The translations under genes and the position numbers were made by a program. Shown here one piece after another: positions 13,188 to 18,290 of a stretch of 18,290 nt of DNA. This stretch comes from Candidatus Caccocola faecipullorum (GTDB lineage: Bacteria > Synergistota > Synergistia > Synergistales > Synergistaceae), in assembly GCA_018716365.1 (NCBI GenBank), contig DVKA01000032.1, positions 1-18,290 on the forward strand, written 5' to 3'. Under the pieces are notes generated by a model that was not told where the DNA came from, did not search any database, and worked only from the letters and a program-made list of their open reading frames with translations. Every line of letters starts with the position of its first letter. Position 1 is the stretch's first letter.

Positions 13188-14192
13188 ATGAGAAGTCTCA
13201 AAGGTTTATTATCCGCCCTTCTGCTCCTTGTCTTCATCGCGCCGTGCTCCGAGGCCGCCGATGTGACGCTGCGCTTCGCAGGACAGTTCCCAGACGGTCA
13301 TTACGCGACGAAGCTGATGCGCGACATCGCGGGCGGCGTCAACCAGCGCACGAACGGAAGGATTGCGATAGAGGTGTACCCCGCCAACAAGCTCGGCGAT
13401 TATACGCTCGTCTACGAAGACCTCATGAAGGGCAGGGTGGATATGGCCCTGATTACCAACGCCGGACAATTCGACCCGCGTCTTGAGCTCGTCAATCTCA
13501 ACGTCTTCCCGACGTACGAAAGCGCCGCGAAGGATTTCGCGCCGGACAGCTGGCTCGCGCGGAAGATTTCAGAGTACAACACGCGCCTCGGCGTCAAGTT
13601 CCTCGGTTTCCATATCGAGGGCATGACAGGCATAGCGTCCAAGAAGAAGATAAAAGAGCCGCTCGACCCGGATTCGAACAAGGGCGTGCTTGCACGCGTG
13701 CCGCTGACCGTAGTATATCCCGAGATCATCAAATCGCAGGGATACAGGACCGTGGCACTGCCCTACGCGAATATAGCGGCGGCGGTGCAGGAGGATTCGT
13801 GCGACGCGGTGACGGGCGTGTCGACCGGCGCGGCGGCCTCCGACCTTAAGGGCGTCGTGAAGTACTGGTACAATCTCAACTACACTATCGAGACGCTCTC
13901 CTATCTCATGAGCGCGAAGACGTGGGACAAGCTCAGCGAAGACGACCTCAAGATAATCTATTCCGAAGTGGCGAAGGCTTCGAAGCGTTCGATGAAGACG
14001 GCGCGCGAGAACGACCAGCTCAACATCGAACGCATGAAGAAGAGCGGAATAACGGTCCTCACCTACACCGAAGAGGAGCTCGCCCCCGCAAGGGCCGCGG
14101 TCCTCGACCACATGAAGGTCCTCGAACCGAAGCTCGGCAAACAGCTTATGGAAGACGCTGTAAAGCATTTCGAGAGGGGAAAGGCGAAGTAG
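13188..14192 (+). CDS. TRAP transporter solute-binding protein, DctP family
   Basis: The 334-residue exported protein starts with a Sec signal (MRSLKGLLSALLLLVFIAP, cleavage around SEA-A). It continues with VTLRFAGQFPDGHYATKLMRDIAGGVNQRTNGRIAIEVYPANKLGDYTLVYEDLMKGRVDMAL, the standard DctP N-terminal lobe. LARVPLT (about 180) holds the conserved Arg that grips the ligand carboxylate. It should capture an organic or amino-acid-like carboxylate in the periplasm for a sodium-driven TRAP permease. No DctQ/DctM membrane genes lie next to it, so it is an orphan binding protein whose partner is elsewhere. I chose ATG 13188, preceded by aaaggagaggt; the frame also opens at TTG 13146, but that would put the signal peptide in the wrong place. 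A terminator follows. Confidence 0.92.
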   Translation: MRSLKGLLSALLLLVFIAPCSEAADVTLRFAGQFPDGHYATKLMRDIAGGVNQRTNGRIAIEVYPANKLGDYTLVYEDLMKGRVDMALITNAGQFDPRLELVNLNVFPTYESAAKDFAPDSWLARKISEYNTRLGVKFLGFHIEGMTGIASKKKIKEPLDPDSNKGVLARVPLTVVYPEIIKSQGYRTVALPYANIAAAVQEDSCDAVTGVSTGAAASDLKGVVKYWYNLNYTIETLSYLMSAKTWDKLSEDDLKIIYSEVAKASKRSMKTARENDQLNIERMKKSGITVLTYTEEELAPARAAVLDHMKVLEPKLGKQLMEDAVKHFERGKAK

Positions 14193-14218
14193 AAAAGCCC
14201 CTCCGCAACGACGCGAGA

Positions 14219-14246
14219 AAGCCGTCCCACGCGGGACGGCTTTTTT
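14219..14246 (+). terminator. Terminator of the DctP gene
   Basis: gccgtccc (14221-14228) and gggacggc (14233-14240) form an 8-bp stem with an acgc loop, followed by six T residues, 28 bases after the DctP stop. Confidence 0.95.
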
Positions 14247-14419
14247 GTATGTGCGCGCAGCGTTTTTGCGCCTCCGGCGTTAAGAGAAGGGCGCGCGTCC
14301 AGCTTCGCGGCAGCTGCTTGCGCGTGAGCCGTGAGATGGAGGCAGCCCGCATTTTCCGTATGCGCCATGGACGCGTTGAAGAAATTCCCGCGATGCTCCG
14401 CCCTGCGCGCGAATCATGA
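14247..14419. other. Gene-free spacer between two terminators
   Basis: I see no supported gene here. A 31-codon frame on the plus strand opens at GTG 14324 and stops at 14419, reading MEAARIFRMRHGRVEEIP in its middle. It has protein-like composition but no ribosome site or promoter. It could be a decayed gene end or chance. Confidence 0.3.
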
Positions 14420-14482
14420 AAACACCCCCGCCGCATCGCAGCGACGGAAGGCCGCGAAACGGCGAGGGGTGTTCGCTTTTTA
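14420..14482. terminator. Terminator of the FAD oxidoreductase gene, probably bidirectional
   Basis: aacacccc (14421-14428) pairs with ggggtgtt (14466-14473), and cgccg (14429-14433) with cggcg (14460-14464) past a bulged A. The plus side is followed by cgcttttt. The minus side ends in tttt, 24 bases after the oxidoreductase stop. Confidence 0.7.
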
Positions 14483-14496
14483 TTCAGATTTTCCTG

Positions 14497-16470
14497 TTAC
14501 TTCCTCAGCAGCACCAGTTCACCGACCGCCGCGGCCAGCCGGCCTTTCGTCAGGATTTCGTCTCCCGTGTATTTTTCGATCAGCGGCGCGAGCGCTTTCT
14601 GTTCGTCTTTGAAAAGCTCCGCGAGCCATGCGCCGAATTCGCCGGCGGTCACCGTGTCGAGCCCTTTGCGCGGCGGGAATTCCATACGTCCGAAGGCGCG
14701 GCGCAGCGCGTCGCGGACTTCGAGCCAGTGCATTTCGTCGTCGGCTCCGAATATCACGTCGGAGGCGGGGTCGATGTAGCCGTAGAGCATTGCGAGCTCG
14801 ACGCCCTTCCACCATACGGAATCCTGAGGAACGTCGTCGAAGCGGTAGAGCGAGAGCCTGTCGCGCGCGTCGAGCAGCAGGGACTGCACCTCTATCGCGC
14901 GCACCTCGCGCGGCTGTTTACCGTCGCGCGCTGAGACCGCGGCGAGCGCGCCGGCCGCCTGCCCCGTGAGCATCGTCACGGGCTGGAGGCGCGTCGAGCC
15001 GTTGACTATGCGCGATACGGAGATGTTCTTCTCCGCCGCGAGCAGCCCGTCGACCTTCTCCGGTATCAGAACGCCCATCGGAATCTGGAAAAGCCCGCCC
15101 TTCCACTCCTTGTCGGGCGGAATCAGCGCCGCGTCCTCGTCGAGGCCGCGGTCAAGGAATTCCTTGTCGCGCAGGCCGTGTATGTCCGTCGGATACTCGC
15201 CGAGCGCTATCGCGTTAGGCTTTGTCTCCAGCGCGCGGCCCAGCTTCATGTCGCGAAGCACGTCCTTCACCGTCATAGTCTCGACGCCCGCAATGCGGCG
15301 GCTTTCGCGTATATACGGGAACGGCGGGAAGTGGCGCAGTATCGGCTCGAAATCTTCCGGCATCTCGTCCCATTCGCGCCAGCCGTTGCCGAACCAGCCA
15401 CCGTAGCCCTGACGGTCGTCTACCGACCAGTCGACGAGGCCGAGCTCGTTCTGCATATAGAAAAGGAAGCAGAGTGTCTTCGCCATAGCCTCGCGCTCAA
15501 CCTCGCGGCGGTACTCCATATCCTCAAGATAACGCACAGGCATACCGTTCAGGCCGCCGCGGTGGTGCGGGTAGTCGTTCGCCCAGTTCACGGCGCTGCG
15601 CGAAATCAGCGGCCACGTCTCGGGCCGCCCGCAGTCTATCAGCGCGCGCGCGGGGTTCGAGATGTCGGGCATCCCCCTGTAAGCCTTGAAAACGTTAGGA
15701 TTGAACGGCTGCTCCCCGGGCCAGCCGTCGCCGCCCAGAGCTATCACTTCGCGGAAAAGCGGCGCATACTCCTCATAACGCGGCGGCCTCTTCGTAAACT
15801 TCAGCTCCTCCGGCACTCCCTCGGGATAATGCCGGATAACCGCGACATAGGTAATATCCTGTATGACGCCGTCGATCACGCCCGACGAATCGCCGTGGCC
15901 CGCGCGGTAGCGCGCGCCGGTCAACGGGATGAAATCCCCCGCCTCCGTCGCGTCTATGAAGACCTTCGCGCGCAGCTCTACCTTCTCGCCGCCGCGCTCT
16001 ATCACCGCGGCGCGCACGGCCCCGTCCTTCATCTTCGTTTCAAGCACGCGCGTCTCCATGAAGAGCGAAATTTCGCCCGCCTCGCGCATCATGTCGAGAA
16101 GCGTCCGCTGGACGACCCACGGCTCGAACGCGAAGGTGTCCGAGCCCCAGTAGCAGGTGTTCACCGGCGTCTCGCGCGCCTCGTAATAGGCCGACGCGCG
16201 GCGCAGGAACTCGCCGTAGATGCCCGTGCGCGTGCGGCGCACGTCGTCCATCGTCGATACGCCGCCGCCCGTCATCTGCCCGCCTACCCAGTCGGACTCC
16301 TCTACTACCGCGACCTCCATTCCGAGCCGCGCCGCCTGAATCGCAGCCGCGCTGCCGCCGCAGCCCGCGCCTATCACCGCGACGTCGAACTCCATCACCC
16401 GCGGCCCATCGGCGCGCGCCGGAACGGCGGCGAAGACCAGCGCGAGAAATGCAAAAAACAGCTTCACCAT
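14497..16470 (-). CDS. Exported FAD-dependent oxidoreductase with SLH-like C-terminus
   Basis: The 657-residue protein begins with a signal peptide (MVKLFFAFLALVFAAVPARA, cleavage near 20). An FAD-binding Rossmann motif follows: VIGAGCGGSAAAIQAARLG (32-50) with the acidic end VVEESDWVGGQMTGGG, where the ribose-binding Glu is expected. FIDATEAGDFIPLTGA is the second FAD contact of the FAD_oxidored family. KEWKGGLFQIPMGVLIPEKVDGLLAAEKNISVSRIVNGSTRLQPVTMLTGQAAG is the closing FAD segment. Residues 543-593 (FDDVP...WWKGVELAMLYGYI...FGADD...EVRDALRRAF) resemble one S-layer-homology repeat, suggesting envelope attachment. Electron donor and substrate are unknown; related proteins are often annotated FAD-dependent oxidoreductase or, loosely, xanthan lyase-like. 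ATG 16470 is preceded by gggggaat. It is divergent from the cyclase gene. Confidence 0.88.
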   Translation of the reverse strand: MVKLFFAFLALVFAAVPARADGPRVMEFDVAVIGAGCGGSAAAIQAARLGMEVAVVEESDWVGGQMTGGGVSTMDDVRRTRTGIYGEFLRRASAYYEARETPVNTCYWGSDTFAFEPWVVQRTLLDMMREAGEISLFMETRVLETKMKDGAVRAAVIERGGEKVELRAKVFIDATEAGDFIPLTGARYRAGHGDSSGVIDGVIQDITYVAVIRHYPEGVPEELKFTKRPPRYEEYAPLFREVIALGGDGWPGEQPFNPNVFKAYRGMPDISNPARALIDCGRPETWPLISRSAVNWANDYPHHRGGLNGMPVRYLEDMEYRREVEREAMAKTLCFLFYMQNELGLVDWSVDDRQGYGGWFGNGWREWDEMPEDFEPILRHFPPFPYIRESRRIAGVETMTVKDVLRDMKLGRALETKPNAIALGEYPTDIHGLRDKEFLDRGLDEDAALIPPDKEWKGGLFQIPMGVLIPEKVDGLLAAEKNISVSRIVNGSTRLQPVTMLTGQAAGALAAVSARDGKQPREVRAIEVQSLLLDARDRLSLYRFDDVPQDSVWWKGVELAMLYGYIDPASDVIFGADDEMHWLEVRDALRRAFGRMEFPPRKGLDTVTAGEFGAWLAELFKDEQKALAPLIEKYTGDEILTKGRLAAAVGELVLLRK

Positions 16471-16509
16471 AATGATTCCCCCAAAGCTTTATAGCCTCGC
16501 AAAAACTTT

Positions 16510-16545
16510 TTGATTATACTATAAAGAGATAAGTTATACATAACT
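16510..16545. promoter_or_regulatory. Divergent promoter region with a palindrome (FAD oxidoreductase / cyclase)
   Basis: On the minus strand TATAAT (16513-16518) is a perfect -10 for the oxidoreductase, with a poor -35. AGTTAT-AC-ATAACT at 16532-16545 is a 14-bp palindrome located where the minus -35 would be. On the plus strand TTGATT (16510-16515) and TTATAC (16534-16539, 18-base spacer) could drive the cyclase. No regulator gene is adjacent. Confidence 0.4.
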
Positions 16546-16584
16546 CCGGCAATCTAAAACCGATAGCAAAAGGAGCGAAAAATA

Positions 16585-17220
16585 TTGAAAATCATAGACC
16601 TGAGCCGCACGATAACGCCGGGAATGCAGTGCTTCCCCGGAGACATGACGCCGAAGATAGAACGGCTCGAAGCGGGCGGCTTCCGCACCGCGAACGTCTC
16701 GTTCTGCTCGCACGCGGGGACGCACATCGACGCGCCCGCGCACATAACTTCAGAACGCGCCACGCTCGACGCGATGCCGCCCGAAACGTTCTGGGGGCTC
16801 GCGCTGCTCATAGACGCGCGCGGCGCGGCGGGACGCGGGATTGAAATTTCCGGCCTCGCGCCGCACGCGGAAAAGCTCGCGGAGGCGGACTTCCTTCTGC
16901 TGCGCACCGGATGGGAGGATAAATTCGGGACGGCGGAATATCTCACGGGCTTTCCGACGCTCTCGCGCGAAGCCGCGGAATACGCGCTCTCGCTCGGCCT
17001 GCGCGGCTTCGGCTTCGACGCAATCTCCGCCGACCGCGTCGAAAGCGAAGAGTGCCCGATACACCGGACGCTGCTGGGCGCAGGCGCGCTCATAATCGAG
17101 AACCTGCGCGGCATGAAAGAGCTGCCCGAAGGCGAAACCTTCCTCCTGGCCGCGCTCCCCATGCCGCTCGCCCAGGCCGACGGCGCGCCCGCGCGCGTCA
17201 TGGCGATTCTTGAAAATTGA
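16585..17220 (+). CDS. Cyclase family / kynurenine-formamidase-like metal hydrolase
   Basis: The 211-residue protein belongs to the cyclase superfamily of metal-dependent hydrolases that includes bacterial KynB and isatin hydrolase. The signature H-x-G-T-H-x-D-x-P-x-H is intact as HAGTHIDAPAH (43-53), giving the His/Asp metal ligands. The N-terminal IDLSRTITPGMQCFPGD is the family's first strand and loop, and FGFDAISADRVESEECPIHRTLLGAGALIIENL contains the later His and Glu that complete the active site. Members open cyclic or formylated amides. With no other kynurenine-pathway genes here, substrate is open. The start is TTG 16585 with aaaggag nine bases upstream. It is divergent from the FAD oxidoreductase, so the two might act on related compounds, which is inference. 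The pseudopilin gene follows after 50 bases. Confidence 0.9.
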   Translation: MKIIDLSRTITPGMQCFPGDMTPKIERLEAGGFRTANVSFCSHAGTHIDAPAHITSERATLDAMPPETFWGLALLIDARGAAGRGIEISGLAPHAEKLAEADFLLLRTGWEDKFGTAEYLTGFPTLSREAAEYALSLGLRGFGFDAISADRVESEECPIHRTLLGAGALIIENLRGMKELPEGETFLLAALPMPLAQADGAPARVMAILEN

Positions 17221-17236
17221 AGCCTCCGGCTATAAT
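17210..17236 (+). promoter_or_regulatory. Candidate promoter of the pseudopilin gene
   Basis: TTGAAA (17210-17215), a short 15-base spacer and a perfect TATAAT (17231-17236) overlap the end of the cyclase gene, 35 bases before the pseudopilin start. The spacing is sub-optimal. Confidence 0.4.
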
Positions 17237-17270
17237 ATAAAAGGGGACGCAAAATTTTCGGAGGTGCGAA

Positions 17271-17699
17271 ATGGCAGAACAGAAAAAACGCAGAGGCTTC
17301 ACCCTCATCGAAATAATGGTCGTCGTCGTAATCATCGGGCTGCTCTCCGCGCTCGTCGGCCCGCGGCTCATGGGCCAGAGCGACGAGGCGAAGCGCAAGA
17401 CGACGCAGACGCAGATAGCGCAGCTCGAACAGATACTCGGCCTCTACTACCTCGACAACGGCTTCTACCCGACGACGTCGCAGGGCCTCGACGCGCTCAT
17501 AAAGAAGCCGTCGCTGCCGCCCGAGCCGCTCAACTACGCGGAAGGCGGCTACATGAAAAAAATGCCCAAAGACGCATGGGGCCGCGACTTCATCTACATC
17601 TGTCCCGGCGACCACGGCGACTTCGACATAATCTCCTACGGCGCCGACGGCCAGGAAAACGGCGAAGGCGCCGCGGCGGACATAAACAACTGGGAATAA
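17271..17699 (+). CDS. gspG: Type II secretion major pseudopilin, GspG-like
   Basis: The 142-residue prepilin has a short basic leader ending RRG, then FTLIEIMVVVVIIGLLSALVGP. The prepilin peptidase cut is after Gly9, with N-methylated Phe10 and the conserved Glu at mature +5, followed by the hydrophobic helix. The C-terminal domain is GspG-like: YYLDNGFYPTTSQGLDALI, YMKKMPKDAWGRDFIYICPG, and DFDIISYGADGQENGEGAAADINNW, whose Asp residues form the calcium site in GspG. Length is typical. GspG normally polymerises into the short periplasmic pseudopilus of a type II secretion system, but no other secretion genes are next to it, so it is an orphan copy or a piece of a dispersed system. ATG 17271 follows cggaggt. 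A strong terminator closes the unit. Confidence 0.92.
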   Translation: MAEQKKRRGFTLIEIMVVVVIIGLLSALVGPRLMGQSDEAKRKTTQTQIAQLEQILGLYYLDNGFYPTTSQGLDALIKKPSLPPEPLNYAEGGYMKKMPKDAWGRDFIYICPGDHGDFDIISYGADGQENGEGAAADINNWE

Positions 17700-17718
17700 C
17701 AAATACGCTGAATTATAG

Positions 17719-17755
17719 AAAAAGCGAGAGCCTCTACGCGCGGCTCTCGCTTTTT
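17719..17755 (+). terminator. Terminator of the pseudopilin gene
   Basis: aaaaagcgagagcc (17719-17732) pairs perfectly with ggctctcgcttttt (17742-17755), a 14-bp stem including the T-run, 20 bases past the stop. The symmetrical A and T tracts allow it to work in both directions. Confidence 0.9.
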
Positions 17756-17759
17756 CTGT

Positions 17760-17861
17760 GTTTATAGTCATTTAATTTCTAACAAAAAATTATGTCGCTC
17801 CGGCGATTTTCTGGCCGGAGCCTCCATCACAAAACGTTAGAAACAGAAAAAGGCCATAAAC
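17760..17861. repeat. Nested inverted repeats in the pilin/HAD spacer
   Basis: Three sets of arms are nested: gtttatag (17760-17767) with ccataaac (17854-17861, one mismatch), tttctaac (17776-17783) with gttagaaa (17836-17843), and gctccggc (17797-17804) with gccggagc (17814-17821). No ORF or T-run belongs to them. It may be a large folded RNA segment or a small inverted-repeat element. Confidence 0.45.
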
Positions 17862-17932
17862 GCACAATTCCGCTCCTAACGATTCGTATTGGAAACGCCC
17901 GCAGGCCCGACGCGCAGCATACTCCGCCGCAC

Positions 17933-18290
17933 TTAGGCGCGCCCAGCCGCCTCGCGCTCCGCTGCCTCGCGGTGCTTCTTCAGAAGCTGCTCGAACTCGT
18001 AGTCGTACTTCATCTTGTCGATAATCGTCGTCACGACGTTGTACGTCTCGCCGCCCTCGCGGTAATCGGCGGGGCAGACGAAATTCACGCGCTCCTCCAG
18101 AATCAGCCGCTCCGCCGCGCGCCGCTTCTCCGCGCTCGCCGGGTCGTAGACGGCTATCGAGTGGCCGCCGTTCTGGCGCACCATCTTCATGCACGGGATG
18201 TCCGTCTGCCCGTCGCCGAAATAAATCATACGGCGAAAAGGCACGGGACGCTCATCCTCGCGCATATAGCGGTTGACCTCGCTGTTGTCA
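17933..18290 (-). CDS. HAD-family hydrolase (N-terminal part beyond the window)
   Basis: The frame is open to the window edge, so only the last 118 or so codons are seen; ATG 18265 is probably internal, because the upstream codons (DNSEVNRY) continue sensibly. MIYFGDGQTDIPCMKMVRQNGGHSIAVYDP carries HAD motif IV (GDGQTD, the Mg-binding acidic pair) and the following helix and strand of the Rossmannoid core. VNFVCPADYREGGETYNVVTTIIDKMKYDYEFEQLLKKH forms the C-terminal helices and ends in an Ala/Glu-rich tail. HAD enzymes are mostly phosphatases using an Asp nucleophile, which would lie in the missing N-terminal part. Substrate cannot be inferred. The 70 bases after the stop hold nothing recognised except the nested repeats further on. 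Confidence 0.8.
   Translation of the reverse strand, partial: DNSEVNRYMREDERPVPFRRMIYFGDGQTDIPCMKMVRQNGGHSIAVYDPASAEKRRAAERLILEERVNFVCPADYREGGETYNVVTTIIDKMKYDYEFEQLLKKHREAAEREAAGRA

Noticed and set aside
15178..16494. 438-codon open frame on the plus strand inside the FAD oxidoreductase gene
   Set aside because: His/Arg-rich mirror translation with no domain; the minus strand carries a signal peptide and FAD motifs.
17760..17861. Insertion sequence remnant
   Set aside because: No transposase fragment and no obvious target-site duplication around the inverted repeats, so it is listed only as a repeat structure.
1..18290. CRISPR array, tRNA, rRNA or prophage genes
   Set aside because: No regularly spaced repeats, no tRNA-like cloverleaf or rRNA segments, and no phage or transposon proteins were seen on either strand.

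Overview
The window looks like chromosomal DNA from a Synergistota bacterium (Synergistes/Cloacibacillus-like). It is GC-rich with a strong bias to G or C at third codon positions. The gene content suits an amino-acid-fermenting anaerobe: an M20 amidohydrolase, a GltS-type glutamate carrier, a TRAP solute-binding protein, iron-sulfur flavoproteins and flavodoxin. The best taxonomic clue is the end of the papain-like protease, where a Gly-Gly-Gly-Cys motif, a hydrophobic helix and a basic tail match the Synergist-CTERM type of surface-sorting signal. The genus call is inference. I found no rRNA, tRNA, CRISPR array, transposase or prophage genes. Gene order reads as small independent units separated by clear rho-independent terminators.

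Layout. 1-921: 3' part of an M20 amidohydrolase. 1264-2505: GltS-like sodium/glutamate symporter. 2593-2692: a previously unlabelled minus-strand unit made of a near-consensus promoter and a terminator-like hairpin, predicted to give an sRNA of about 65 nt. 2759-4041: a DUF3793 gene plus flavodoxin, driven by a near-consensus promoter carrying two copies of a GTTAG-N6-CTAAC operator. This looks like a metal (iron) starvation operon, and the flavodoxin 3' end appears frameshifted. 4049-6397: an HxlR-type repressor divergent from three consecutive flavodoxin-fold, iron-sulfur-flavoprotein-like reductases. 6505-8316: a solitary FtsH-family membrane AAA+ protease. 8402-9271 (minus): an uncharacterised radical SAM protein.

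9441-10554: a second HxlR regulator divergent from an NAD(P)-binding SDR-like protein, with a perfect 16-bp palindrome between them. 10653-12926 (minus): a secreted papain-family protease with a surface anchor. 13188-14192: an orphan TRAP DctP-type binding protein. 14497-16470 (minus): an exported FAD-dependent oxidoreductase with an SLH-like C-terminus. It is divergent from a cyclase/kynurenine-formamidase-family hydrolase (16585-17220), which is followed by an orphan GspG-type pseudopilin (17271-17699). 17933-18290 (minus): 3' part of a HAD-type hydrolase that continues off the window.

Themes. Two HxlR/redox-enzyme pairs and the DUF3793-flavodoxin operon point to electron-transfer and electrophile or metal stress responses. 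The protease, amidohydrolase, GltS and DctP genes fit scavenging of peptides and amino or organic acids. The most promising undescribed elements are the short minus-strand RNA and the double-operator DUF3793-flavodoxin operon beside it.
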